Of a DNA stretch of 64,000 bases, positions 31,836 to 42,459 are shown one piece after another. This stretch comes from Eurosta solidaginis (Eukaryota; Arthropoda; Insecta; Diptera; Tephritidae). How positions within the stretch are numbered: the first letter of the stretch is position 1; each line of letters begins with the position of its first letter. Under the pieces are notes generated by a model. The model was not told the origin of the DNA, made no database searches, and saw nothing but the letters and a program-made list of their open reading frames with translations. A program made the translations under genes and the position numbers. Where the stretch lies: the NCBI RefSeq assembly GCF_040869045.1, contig NC_090319.1, positions 58,252,779-58,316,778 on the forward strand. The letters run 5' to 3'.

Positions 31836-32747
31836 ATGTACCGGAGCGACTCGGGATTTTTCCCGACCAAGGACTGTCATTTCAGTGTGACCCCATTTAA
31901 TTTGTTTCGTCCCTCCCACAAATTGTCACCCTCCCAGCAGCTCCTTGCAGCAGGACTGCTACATATTCTCTTACTCCGGGAAGGTATCGAACCCAATCCG
32001 GGTCCGTCTCCTGACCCCGGCCCTGAGAAATGGTTTTGCCGCATTTGCCAGAAAAGAATCTTTTTAGGACGGTCATACTCTGTTCAGTGTGTCTCGTGCA
32101 AGGGATGGTTGCATCGGACAGGTTGTTCTGGGCTTGATCCCAAAACCCGACGTCCACGTAACTTTTATAAATTTTTTGTGGCTCCTTGCTGCTCACGCCC
32201 CAGGGCGTCCCGTAGTCTACGCCTAAGCGTATCCCTACTACCTTCCAGCAGCTTCGCTGCTCAGCAAGCCACAACAAGTACCCGCTGCTGCTCGCGCCCC
32301 ACGGCGCCAACAACTCAAACAGCTGATACCACTCATAACTACTACCTTCGTAGTAGAGCTGGTAGCAATGCTGAGCATCAGCCCCTGCCCCCGTCTTCTT
32401 CTCCCCCCCTCTTTTCTGGCAGCAATCGTGCAGGTCAGGGAAACAGACTCTTAGTCCCTGCCTCCGTTTTCACCGTCTGCCAGCACAGAATATATAGGTT
32501 TGCGACATCCGCTCAATGCAGCTCCTGCCTTGGGTGGTGCCACTTTCCTAGATGTTCTGGTCTCCGCGACGGCAACCCCCCGACGGGTTTCATTGCGCCA
32601 TGTTGCCAGGTCGCAAACCCAAATCATCCGGGTACCCCAATGCTTGCCCAAGGGCGCCCAGTCCCAAGGCCACAACAGCAATTGCGTCCTGGCCTTCCAC
32701 AACCTAGGCGTAGTCACCCCTCACTTACCCCTAGAGTGGCGGCGTGA
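31836..32747 (+). CDS. LINE ORF1 with a 2A-like motif and PHD-like zinc fingers
   Basis: 303 residues from the first ATG inside the element (31836) to TGA at 32745-32747. This frame happens to be in phase with the upstream gypsy pol, so a read-through fusion is formally open. Residues 45-57 read LLLREGIEPNPGP (31968-32006), close to the 2A consensus D-V/I-E-x-N-P-G-P but with Gly for Asp. A cysteine-rich finger follows (C68, C71, C85, C88, H93, C97, later APCC), resembling a PHD finger. A second, similar cluster (VCQHRIYRF..QCSSCLGWCHF..C..APCC) is near residues 205-260. The rest is Ser/Pro/Arg-rich. RNA binding or chromatin contact is the likely role, an inference from CR1-type ORF1 proteins. 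No lesion is seen. Confidence 0.8.
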   Translation: MYRSDSGFFPTKDCHFSVTPFNLFRPSHKLSPSQQLLAAGLLHILLLREGIEPNPGPSPDPGPEKWFCRICQKRIFLGRSYSVQCVSCKGWLHRTGCSGLDPKTRRPRNFYKFFVAPCCSRPRASRSLRLSVSLLPSSSFAAQQATTSTRCCSRPTAPTTQTADTTHNYYLRSRAGSNAEHQPLPPSSSPPLFSGSNRAGQGNRLLVPASVFTVCQHRIYRFATSAQCSSCLGWCHFPRCSGLRDGNPPTGFIAPCCQVANPNHPGTPMLAQGRPVPRPQQQLRPGLPQPRRSHPSLTPRVAA

Positions 32748-32753
32748 CCCCTC

Positions 32754-35555
32754 ATGCACTTCAGAATTCTGCAGTTCAACTGTAATGGACTAACTGGGAA
32801 GATTACGGAGATAGTCGATTTCATGAAGCGGCACAACATCCGCATTGCTGCGATTCAAGAGACTAAACTCACAGCAAGATCTGCATTGCAGACCTGCTCT
32901 GGTTATAATGTCCACAGGAAAGACCGCGAGAGCGGAAATGGAGGCGGCCTCGCGTTTATTATACACCACTCTGTGCAATATCATATATTTGATCCTGGCA
33001 TCGACCGCAGTGACAATGTCTTAGAACGTCAAGGCCTATCTGTCCGGTCAGGCGATGCAAATCTAGAAATCATCAACATCTACATCCCTCCTGTCACCTG
33101 TTGCCCCAGTGGATACCGCCCTAATATCGAGGCCTTACTCACTGGCAACAATCGCATTATCTTAGGCATCGTCACCGAAAAACGCACTTTCATAAACTTC
33201 AAAAAAGGAAAGTGGGAAGAATATAAATCTGCAACAGACAGCAGCTTTGCTGCCCTCCCTATCCCGACTGATGCCCGCCAAGAGGAGCGTGCCTTCCGTA
33301 AGGCCATTGAATCCGCCTCGGCACATTTCATTCCCGCCGGGAGAATTCCCGAAATCCGGCCCCACTTCCCGGCGGAGGCCGCGAGCTTAGCGAGAGAACG
33401 CGACCTTATAAGACAGCTTGATCCAGGCGACCCCCAAATAAGGGATATAAACCAACGCATCAGATTGCTTGTGGACGAACACAAGCGGGCGAAATGGGAA
33501 GAGCACCTAAGAGGTTGTAACCTCTCTACCGGTGTAGGTAAACTTTGGTCCACCGTAAAGTCCCTATCGAATCCGACTAAGCACAAAGACAAAGTTTCCA
33601 TCGCCTTTGGCGATAAGGTGCTGTCGGATGCGAAAAAATGCGCGAGCGCTTTCTGCCGACAATATATAATGCATCCCACGGTCGACAAAGATAGACGGAG
33701 AGCCAATAGACACGCACATAAACACAAACTCAGCGCGTCACCAATTACCATCACCGCTAGAGAGGTTGAGGACGCCATTGGTCGCGCTAAACCATCCAAA
33801 GCAGTGGGCCCAGACGGCATAGCCATGCCGATGCTTAAAAACCTAGGGAAAGAGGGTTTCATATATTTAGCGCATGTCTTCAACCTGTCTCTTTCCACCT
33901 TTGTCATACCCGAGAAATGGAAAATGGCCAAGGTGGTTCCGCTACTAAAGCCTGGGAAACCAGCTAACGTAGGTGAGTCATATCGTCCGATATCTCTCCT
34001 ATCGCCAGTGGCAAAGACGCTTGAAGCCATTTTGCTCCCTTATTTCCAAGCACATTTGCAGCTAGCCCCTCATCAGCATGGCTTCAGAAAACTCCATAGC
34101 ACTACCTCCGCGCTAAATGTCATTAGCACCCAGATAAATTGCGGTTTGAATCAATATCCCCACCATAGAACAGTACTCGTAGCGTTAGACCTATCAAAAG
34201 CTTTTGATACGGTCAACCATGGCTCGTTACTGCAAGACCTGGAAGGGTCCACCCTTCCCCCATGTCTTAAAAGGTGGACCGCAAATTATCTGGGTGGTCG
34301 GCAGGCATCGGTGCAATTCAGAAACGAAACATCAAAACAAAGGAGAATTAAACAAGGGGTGCCACAGGGTGGTGTCCTATCCCCGCTTTTGTTTAATTTC
34401 TACATATCTAAGCTACCTTCACCACCGGAAGGAGTCACAATCGTTTCCTACGCCGATGACTGCACAATAATGGCCACAGACCCAGGCCCAAAGATCGATG
34501 AGCTATGCAATAAAATAAACGGCTATCTCCCTGATCTCTCCAGTTTTTTCGCCTCGCGAAACCTGGCATTGTCACCGACTAAATCTTCCGCGACCTTATT
34601 TACAACATGGACGCCCCAAATGTCGACCATATTGAACATCCACGTCGATGGCACTACGCTACCGACTGTCCTACACCCCAAAATCTTGGGTGTGACGTTT
34701 GATCAGGATCTACATTTTGGTGCGCACGCAACCGCAATTGTTCCGAGAATTCAGAGCCGTAATAAAATCCTCAAATCCCTTGCTGGCAGTACCTGGGGAA
34801 AAGATAAAGAAGCGCTCATGACCACATACAAAGCAATTAGCCAGCCGATTACGTGCTACGCGTCACCCATATGGTCGCCAAGCCTAAAAACTACCCACTG
34901 GAAGAAACTACAGGCCTGCCAAAATACTGCTCTCAGAATCGCCACGGGCTGTCTTCTTATGTCCCCAGAACACCGTCTGCATAATGAGCCGAGAATACTC
35001 CCCATCAGGGAGAGAAATGAGATGCTGACCAAACAGTTTCTGTTGAATACCCAGAAACCTGGGCATCCCAACAGACATCTGATTGACGAACCAGCACCGC
35101 CTAGGGGCCTAAGGAGTCATCTCCGTAAGCATTTTGAGGAAATACGGCACCTGAGAACCCAGCCGTATGAAGCGAAAAAACACAAGCAGGTCCTTGGTGA
35201 ACTCCATAGACAGGCGTCGGACCTTTATGTCGGGAATTGCCCGGTGAATCCAGTACTTGAAGAAAAATATCCAGAACTCGCGGAAGAGGAACGCATACTC
35301 CCCAGGGAAACGCGTGTCACTCTTGCTCAACTTCGTTCTGGATACTGTAACAGGTTAAACTCTTACCTATCCAGAATCAACCCCGACATACAAAATGTAT
35401 GCCCCGCTTGCAATGTGTCCCCACATGACACCAACCATCTCTTTAATTGTAATGTGGAACCAACGCCTCTAACACCCCTTTCCTTATGGTCCACCCCTGT
35501 TGAAACGGCAAGTTTCCTTGGACTCCCGTTAGAGGATATTGATGACAATTTGTGA
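32754..35555 (+). CDS. LINE ORF2: reverse transcriptase with a gutted endonuclease domain
   Basis: An uninterrupted 933-residue frame from ATG 32754 to TGA 35553-35555. The N-terminus is an APE-type endonuclease (LQFNCNGL at about residue 6, IQETKL at about 35, GNGGGLAF at about 62). At about residue 138 (33165) it jumps from NNRIILG straight to IVTEKRTFINFKKGKW, so the GDFN and SDH catalytic blocks, about 90-100 residues, are missing without a frameshift. Reverse transcriptase is intact by eye: KAVGPDGI, YRPISLLSPVAKTLE, ALDLSKAFDTV, GVPQGGVLSPLLFNFY and SYADDCTIM (about residues 565-571). A C-terminal CPACN...HLFNC knuckle is near residues 880-905. It should polymerise but not nick DNA in the usual way. 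Confidence 0.88.
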   Translation: MHFRILQFNCNGLTGKITEIVDFMKRHNIRIAAIQETKLTARSALQTCSGYNVHRKDRESGNGGGLAFIIHHSVQYHIFDPGIDRSDNVLERQGLSVRSGDANLEIINIYIPPVTCCPSGYRPNIEALLTGNNRIILGIVTEKRTFINFKKGKWEEYKSATDSSFAALPIPTDARQEERAFRKAIESASAHFIPAGRIPEIRPHFPAEAASLARERDLIRQLDPGDPQIRDINQRIRLLVDEHKRAKWEEHLRGCNLSTGVGKLWSTVKSLSNPTKHKDKVSIAFGDKVLSDAKKCASAFCRQYIMHPTVDKDRRRANRHAHKHKLSASPITITAREVEDAIGRAKPSKAVGPDGIAMPMLKNLGKEGFIYLAHVFNLSLSTFVIPEKWKMAKVVPLLKPGKPANVGESYRPISLLSPVAKTLEAILLPYFQAHLQLAPHQHGFRKLHSTTSALNVISTQINCGLNQYPHHRTVLVALDLSKAFDTVNHGSLLQDLEGSTLPPCLKRWTANYLGGRQASVQFRNETSKQRRIKQGVPQGGVLSPLLFNFYISKLPSPPEGVTIVSYADDCTIMATDPGPKIDELCNKINGYLPDLSSFFASRNLALSPTKSSATLFTTWTPQMSTILNIHVDGTTLPTVLHPKILGVTFDQDLHFGAHATAIVPRIQSRNKILKSLAGSTWGKDKEALMTTYKAISQPITCYASPIWSPSLKTTHWKKLQACQNTALRIATGCLLMSPEHRLHNEPRILPIRERNEMLTKQFLLNTQKPGHPNRHLIDEPAPPRGLRSHLRKHFEEIRHLRTQPYEAKKHKQVLGELHRQASDLYVGNCPVNPVLEEKYPELAEEERILPRETRVTLAQLRSGYCNRLNSYLSRINPDIQNVCPACNVSPHDTNHLFNCNVEPTPLTPLSLWSTPVETASFLGLPLEDIDDNL

Positions 35556-35624
35556 TCGGTCGCGGCTATTAGGTGGGGCGAGCATTGCTACAACAACAAC
35601 AACAACAACAGCGGGAGGTTGGCG

Positions 35625-37003
35625 AGGTGGTCGCTCTTACTACAAAGATACGACTTCAAAATGGAACATCGCAAGGGCACCCTGAATGTAGTACCAGATG
35701 CGCTGTCGCGATTTGATGCCGATGAGTTGTCTTTCACTATCACACCCGGGGAAATAGATTTAGTCTCTCCCGAATTTAACAGCAACGAATATTTAGACTT
35801 AATTCGGACCGTCACCGAAAATGAGGAATCGCTTCCGGATTTGCGAGTGGTGGACGGGGTAATTTGCAAACGAGTTAAATTTCGTAAGGGGGTGGAAGGG
35901 GAAGAAGACTCGCTGTGGCGATTATGGTTGCCGAAAGGGTTGACTGAGGAAGCAGTGAGATTAGCACATGACGCTGACCGGAGTTACCATGGCGGGTGGC
36001 AGAAAACCTTAGAACGTGTTAGGCAGAAGTACTTCTGGCCGCAGCAGGCTAAGGACGTCAGAGACTACGTCCAGCGTTGTGACACCTGCAAAGCTGTAAA
36101 ACCCACTAATCAGCAGTCGATACCGCCTATAGAGAATACCTTTGCTTCCGAGAGGCCATTTCAGCGATTATATTGCGATTTCCTAGGACCGTATCCGAGG
36201 TCTAAGCGGCGAAATCAATTTCTTTTTATAGTACTAGACCATCTTTCAAAATACGTTTGGCTAAAGCCCATGCAGAGAGCCACCACTGTTGGCGTCATAA
36301 ATTACTTCGCTTCAGACATTTTTCCAGCTGTAGGGGTCCCTGAATTTATTCATAGTGACAATGGCAAGCAGTTTATCTCGAAGGAAATGAACCAATTTTT
36401 AGTAAATTACGGGGTGACGCACGTGAGGACGGGGTTATATTCTCCCCAAGCAAACGCATCCGAGCGCGTTAATAGAGAAATTGTTTCGAATATTAGGATT
36501 TTTCTGAAGGATAAACCTGACCATACCGATTGGGATAAGCATATACCCGAGATTTTATCAGTTTTGAGAAGCGATTTTCATACGGCGATTCAATGCTCTC
36601 CATACTTTGCATTATATGGCCAATATATGGTCCAACATGCCTCAACGTACACCATTTTAGGGAAACTCGGCAGCCTTCGGGAAGACCAGGTTACGGTAGT
36701 AAGCCGACTGACAAGTTGACTAATATTCGTGAGCAGATCCGTAGAAACTTAGATCAGGCCAAGGATAGGGGAGTAACCACCTATTACAAGCGCTCTAGAC
36801 AAGTCAACTATAAGGAAGGTCAGGAAGTTTTTCGGAGAAACTTTGCCTTAAGTAACTTCAAACAGGGCATTAACGCCAAATTCCTACCAAAATACCTGAA
36901 GTGTCGCGTGCTTCGAAAAATAGGCAATGCACTGTATGATCTCGAAGACCTAAACGGGAAATTGATAGGTCGCTTTCACGCTTCGGACATTCGTCCGCAA
37001 TGA
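35625..37003 (+). pseudogene. Pol of the giant-LTR element: RNase H end and integrase
   Basis: Continues the split pol frame (RWSLLLQRYDFKMEHRKGTLNVVPDALSR, the usual RNase H-integrase border). Integrase: zinc-binding HDADRSYHGGW...CDTCKAVK, then catalytic residues in LYCDFLGPYP, FIHSDNGKQF and ANASERVNREI, with a 35-residue-type spacing before the Glu. A frameshift near 36690 moves the last 100 residues (IREQIRRNLDQAK...FHASDIRPQ) to a second frame ending at TGA 37001-37003. The remaining 570 bp to the 3' LTR carry no ORF. Confidence 0.85.
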
Positions 37004-37574
37004 ACCAGAAAGAACGTTTCTTTGCCAAATTACAATTTGACTTTTTTTTATACCTACCAATTGGACTTTTTTTTTGTCTGAGCGTTTTGGTGGTCGGGGA
37101 CATCTCGCCCAATATTCTCCCCGAGCACTGACCTCATAGGATGTTCACGCGTGTACTCACGGAGGACCGTGAACACCCTGGCAGTCCACGCTTAGGTCGG
37201 ACTAGCCTTTCGGAGTTTGGACGAGTTCTTCAGATCAAAATGTCTACACCTTTTTTTTTGTTTTGCATTCCTGTGGGAGCGATACCCACTAGAAATCACC
37301 TTTCGGAGTTTTGACGAGTTCTCCATAACAAATGTCTAATTGCCGCAAAGCCCCTTTAAACTAGGAAACAGAATTAATTCCCAACTTGACTTAGTTTTTT
37401 TTTTTGATGGACCTATGTTGCCCGGCTAGCTTCGTAGTAGGACTTTGAGACTCTTATCTCATGGGTGAGTCGTGCCCCACGTTGCTTGTCGTCGGAGATC
37501 CCTGGCAGTGGCTTCCCACAGATGATCCGGTTTCCTTTTCGCTTCATCGTCAGGTCTTCAAAGCGAAGCAGGTT
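37004..37574 (+). other. 3' untranslated region and polypurine tract of the giant-LTR element
   Basis: No open frame of note. Two CTTTCGGAGTTT.GACGAGTTC repeats (about 37207 and 37301) and three T-tracts are present. The purine-rich AAAGCGAAGCAGG at 37560-37572, immediately left of the LTR, is the likely plus-strand primer. Confidence 0.55.
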
Positions 37575-40500
37575 TGTTACGGTCTGCTGCTACGGTCTAC
37601 GGCTACGATACACTTGGGAGCGTGTTCACGCGAACACACCTAGTGATGTGGCGAAAGTAGCGATAAAAAGTATCGAAAAAGAAGGAAAAAGACAGACCGG
37701 CCATCACTAGCAAAAAGGATGGCATTAAGTTTCCGGGAAGATAAGTAAGTGAAAGGGCATAAAATTTTGGTGATCGAAAAACATCCTCGCCGGCTATACA
37801 CCTACGCAGGGAATTGTCGAGAAACGAGGAAAGAGTCAAGAGCGCAAAGCACCGAAACCGATCTTTCCGACAAATCTCGTTTCTACGCGGCTATTTTGGG
37901 TGGTAATAAACTCTGCACAGGTTATGTCGTGTGGACACAAGGTCCAGTTGAAGTAGGTCGGCGTTTGCAGTCACACTTAGCGAGATAAACCTCTTCCTCT
38001 ACGTTTACTAAGAACACTACCACCTGCGGAAAAGCGTCCGACACCACCTCCTCCTCCAGGGCCAGCAGTACGCCGCCGCGTAATACAATTGACGTCAAAG
38101 AGCCAAGTCATTCGGCTCATACAGGGTAGCGCGGAGCTTTATCGCCAGTCGGTTCACTCGGTTACCTTGACCCAAAGCGCCCACCACCACCAACGGCGCC
38201 TACTATTATCACGGGCATCACCATCAGTAGTATCTCCCCCAACCCATCCATTAGCGCCAACCACGAGCGCAACAACCACCAGACGTACCGCCACCGCCAG
38301 CTGCAACGCATACAGCGGGGCCGCGAACATAGGCCTGCGGCCACTAATGTTAACACCTACAACAGGCGGTACCACCGACAGCAATACTAGCCGCATCTTC
38401 ATCAGCTACGTCCATACCGGCTATAACAATACTAGCGTAATCCTATCAGCTACAACTATAACGGCTACAACAACATAGCCGCATCTTTATCAGCAACGAC
38501 CATACGGGCTATAATATATCAGCTACAATGACAACCACAGGGCAGCGAACCTAGGCCTGCGGTCAGGCCAATTGCGACAGCGAATATCAGCGGTTAAAGC
38601 GGTGAGTCCGTTCCTTTATATTTTGCCTTCGCTTGAGTGAACTTATAAATAGCTCTACAAGTTTTTTTTTTTAACAAAACAAAGAAGGTTTGCCACCGGC
38701 ACCAGGTCGATGAGGAATAACAAAAGCATACGCACCACCCTATATGAAATGGTCATATAGCTAAAGCAGCCAAAACTATGTACAAAATTTTGATAATTCA
38801 CTTGTAAATGTTTTCATTTTGTATTCGACATATTTTACCGAGTTAAAAAGTTAGTTAAATTGTTTTGAACAGTGGATTAGATTTTAATATGTAAAGGCTT
38901 GTATAATGTAGGATGTCGTACATACACCTGCGAGCAATAAAATTGCAGCAACAATGATACGCAATTTTTATCATTTTCAAAGCAAAATTCTCATTGTTGT
39001 ATGGAACAGAATTATATATATGACCTGGAACTCGTCTTAAATTAGACTACATCGCGCTCCAAAACGGTTTTGAAATTGTTTGACAGTCATTGTCGTTTAA
39101 ATCAGTAAACACGGTTTTACAGTTGAGGGAAATGGAAGTAGAAGATTAATTGCTGCAACTTTCAAGCCAATTTGCTACTTTTTTTTACTCGCAGATGTAC
39201 CTATCATACCTATATACCACTATGCCTTTGTACTAGTATAAGCCAATTTAAAGGAGACCATTGGAATTATCTGCCAGAAAATAGACTGTCATGTCAAGGC
39301 GACAAGCTTCCCTAAAGCGTAATATATTTTCAATGTATAAATCCAACCAAATTGTATAATAATGCGATTAGCTTTTAAACGTATGCCATTATGGTTTATT
39401 TGTATGTACGTACGTGCAACCCTTTGCAAGCACCAATTATGCCAATGTTGAAATATTTTCCCTACAACTTTTTTTTTTTTTGATTCTGGACAATCATAAA
39501 GTATTTTACAATTAACACGAACACATACCTAAATATTATACACGTATTTATTAACTTTTACTGCCTACAATTGAAGTAACATAGCATTCAGTAAGACTCA
39601 TTTATGATAGAATACATATACATGCCTAGGCCATTCAATGCCATTTGGACGAATAAAGTAACATATATATATATATATATTTTTTTTTTGTATGGTTAAT
39701 CACTCCCACCATTGAATATCCATTTCCTTTTTCTGCATATATTTTGATTCCTTCACTTCTAACATACCTACCTACTGACATGCATGTACCGTAGTTCATG
39801 AACTAGATATTTTTTTGTTGGGTACCTTGTTGGCAGAGATAAGGAAATCAATTCATATGTAAAGAAATGCACGGATGTGCAGCTTCAAAATATTACTAAT
39901 CCCTACCTACCCAATAAGTTAAATAGGCTGCTCTATGTACATAAACACATCAATAGTAAGTTAACTTAACCAAAACTTGCTATTAGACAGATAACAGAAT
40001 TTATGTACGCAAAGCAGAATAGCATTTAAAGAGGGTATTTAGAAACAAAGATACCAAACACATTACTATAATAAATTTATTATGCCGATAGGTGTCAACC
40101 TATATACGTTTATGAATTTATAAAATAGTTATGTAAGCCAACCAAAATTATAACTTAGACTTCACGAAAGTAAATAAAAAAAAAAAGAATCAGATTGTAT
40201 TGCGTTATGAGCAGGAAGCTCGCGAAGATTAAAACACGTAGATATACTTAATGATATTTCAGTTTTTTTTTAATGAATTTTAAATAAATTTTGTAATTTA
40301 AAATGGGAATGCTGGCGTCGCCACTTATTTAGAAGGCACTTAGGTAAACCAGGTAAGGGGCCACCGGAATTTTAGGTGCGACGGTGGCCATGGTTTTTTG
40401 AGGGTGGGATAATGCACCGGGCGTCGCAACTCCACCCGCGTCGCCCCTATGTATATTCGGCCTTTTTTGTTTCCTTATAATTTTCAGCGTTTTTTTTTTT

Positions 40501-40864
40501 TATTTTCAGCGTTAGTAACCGGCCATGTCCGGTTCGGTAACATTTTTTTTGCGTTAGTTTTTTTGAATTTTTAAGTTCTGAATTTAACGGTCTGTCCGTG
40601 GCATCCGGTTCGACCGGATGTCGTTTATTTTGTAGTGATAAGCGTTTTGAGTCGGTCTCTGCGCTTCTGTCGGTTTTTTTTTTTTTTGAATTTGACAGCT
40701 GAGTTTTTTGATAGGCATGATAGGAACTTTTCTTCTGTTTATGGCGCAGGAACAGTAAGGTTGGCAAGGACCCGCCCCAGCCGACAATGACTAGCCACTG
40801 TGCACCACCACATCATGCCGACCGCCTTCCTTACTGCTTCCACTGAAAATGCGTATCCATAACA
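37575..40864 (+). repeat. Giant LTR, 3' copy (3290 bp)
   Basis: Full-length match to 24607-27882. It ends CATAACA, followed by the AAGT target duplication and then the last piece of the BEL 3' LTR. Confidence 0.92.
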
Positions 40865-40868
40865 AAGT

Positions 40869-40966
40869 AAATAAAGAGTTGGGTTTTTTATAACCATTTT
40901 TTCCCAACTATAAACTTTGGCCGTTATATTCTTTATTGTGAGAAAGGGTAAGTTCCAAATTATACA
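40869..40966 (+). repeat. BEL 3' LTR, last part
   Basis: AAATAAAGAGTTGGGTTTTT...AATTATACA matches the end of 7611-7835 with about two substitutions. It marks the right edge of the 33-kb nest. Confidence 0.9.
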
Positions 40967-41458
40967 AACACGGAGTCGCGCGCATAGCGCATACATGAAA
41001 ATCAAAATTCAACAGACTTCCATGCAATGCACTGGGAATGGAAGAAAGGTTTGTTTTTTTGCTCGCGATTATTAAATTGAAGTGCCGTGAGTTGCCCATT
41101 TGTGTTTCAAATGTTTGTGTGTCTTTTAAATGTGTATACAGAAAATCAGACTACATATTAATATTAATTTCTAAAATCAAGTTAATAAATTAAATTTGAG
41201 CAGCCAGTTATGCATATATAAAATATGTAAATATTGCAATATACCAGTCGTCTAAAAAAATTTTTGAAAAACATTATTGAGCAAATGATTTAAGTAATCG
41301 AAGAGCGATTGAACAGGTGATCCGGGCTGTTTACTATTGTGAACGTTTTTATCAAACATTCGCCACTTGTATGAATTCACAATGGTTCTTATGATTTGAC
41401 AAATCCGCGAAACGAAGCTAGTAATCGCATGAACCAAAAATCAGATCTCACATTAAAG
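40967..41458. other. Intergenic, no gene seen
   Basis: Old flanking DNA right of the BEL nest. No frame with recognisable content. It ends in the hAT-like target duplication CATTAAAG (41451-41458). Confidence 0.5.
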
Positions 41459-41811
41459 CATTGTTTACTATATAGTTTGGCAACTTAAACAGAGGTTATG
41501 TTGCGAATAGAGTGGAAGGCAGTGGACTAGGCAGTCGAATGTCATAAAATGAAGGAATGGTGTTCGGAGTTTTTTCAAAATTAAAAAAAAAAATTGATAA
41601 AAGCTTTAATAAAAATAAAACTACTGTTTTAATAACAACAAAAACGCCTTATATATTCTATGTACATAAATTCGTAAAGATTATCTCACTTTAAAATTTG
41701 AGTTAAATAATCTAAAGTTTTGTTTTGAAACTGAGTCGAGAACTGTTCGTGTGAATGTGCGAATTTTCACCGATCAGCTGTTAGTTGCGCTACTTCGTAA
41801 AATTTACAATG
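41459..41811. mobile_element. hAT-like MITE family 2, copy 1 (353 bp)
   Basis: Ends CATTGTTTAC and ...TTTACAATG. The TSD CATTAAAG is at 41451-41458 and 41812-41819. Two further copies lie at 47931-48278 (same orientation) and 48391-48739 (opposite). All share TAGAGTGGAAGGCAGTGGAC and the ATTTTCACCGATCAGCTG block near the other end. No ORF. Confidence 0.92.
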
Positions 41812-42104
41812 CATTAAAGACAACAACAAAAAGTAAAACTTCTGCTGTGACGTCACGCTTTTGAAATATGTTTCAAATGAAGTGAAATGTATAAGAGGGA
41901 AACACAAAAAACAAAGAAAATTTTTTGAATTGGACTTTTATTGATATTTTTTGAAATTTCTATAGGAAAAACTAAATTCAAATTATTAATTTATTAGAAA
42001 ACTTAAATAAAAACAACACAAAACTTCATTTTAAATATTATCCATGGATTTTAGAAACCCCTCCGAAAAATTGTCAGTGGTTAGTGTTCTTTCCTCCAAA
42101 TTTC

Positions 42105-42290
42105 TAAGGCGCAATAAAATCCTTAATTTACTTGCTGCGAGCACTTGGGGGAATGATAAAGAAGCATTGTTTTCAAGGGAACTGGTCAGCCGCCTGACTT
42201 AAATGAAATTAACGGAGAAGGTTTCAGGCCTGTTAGAATACTGCGCTCATACCTGCGGAGGATTGTCTTCTTATGACATTCCAGCAAATA
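42105..42290 (+). pseudogene. Relic of CAA-tailed LINE ORF2, plus strand
   Basis: GCAATAAAATCCTTAATTTACTTGCTGCGAGC and the following bases match 34760-34960 (thumb region downstream of the catalytic box) with many substitutions. It has no open frame. Confidence 0.7.
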
Positions 42291-42459
42291 ACACAAAATG
42301 ATTTACGCAATTCTACACAGTGTCCTTTGTTATTCACCCACTGTGAGCTCTATAATTAAAACAGCTTCAAAATATATTTTTCATATCGTGACAAAAGGGG
42401 GCAGATGCGATGTCTGATATCAAGATAGAACGCCATAAATGTCGTGTATTTCCGTTGGT

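Larger units (their letters stand above)
31815..35610 (+). mobile_element. Non-LTR retrotransposon with (CAA)n tail inserted in gypsy pol (3.8 kb)
   Basis: Flanked by the 14-bp TSD GCGGGAGGTTGGCG (31801-31814 and 35611-35624). Starts CTTCCCAAGGCAGTCGG and ends in ACAACAACAACAACAACA. Two ORFs are separated by 6 bases. Relatives are seen as relics at 42.1-43.1 kb and possibly 45.67 kb. The PHD-like ORF1 is reminiscent of CR1-type elements; the clade is unresolved. Confidence 0.92.
24607..40864 (+). mobile_element. Ty3/gypsy retrotransposon with 3.28-kb LTRs (Osvaldo/Ulysses-like), about 12.4 kb native
   Basis: Direct repeats 24607-27882 and 37575-40864 begin TGTTACGGTCTGC and end GTATCCATAACA, with the 4-bp TSD AAGT at 24603-24606 and 40865-40868. 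Internal order is primer site, structured leader, gag, protease, RT, RNase H, integrase. A LINE splits pol. The two-part Gag zinc cluster and the very long LTRs point to the Osvaldo/Ulysses group (Ulysses LTRs exceed 2 kb), which is an inference. No env-like frame lies between integrase and the 3' LTR. Confidence 0.9.
7611..40966 (+). mobile_element. BEL/Pao retrotransposon (about 7.2 kb native), expanded to 33 kb by nested insertions
   Basis: The 5' LTR is 7611-7835. The leader follows, then gag-pol on the plus strand (13421-18289). The 3' LTR is split into 18382-18477, 24348-24375 and 40869-40966. Removing the four internal insertions and their TSD copies restores a continuous LTR matching the 5' one with only four or five differences in about 225 bp. 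Subtracting them leaves about 7157 bp, a normal BEL size. No clear TSD is seen around the whole element (AAACC on the left, AACAC on the right). Confidence 0.85.

Noticed and set aside
31209..32747. Single 512-codon pol-ORF1 fusion protein
   Set aside because: The fusion comes from LINE insertion into gypsy pol in the same phase; the 14-bp target duplication proves two separate genes.
37004..37574. Envelope gene of the giant-LTR element
   Set aside because: No open frame longer than about 60 codons and no signal peptide or membrane segment.
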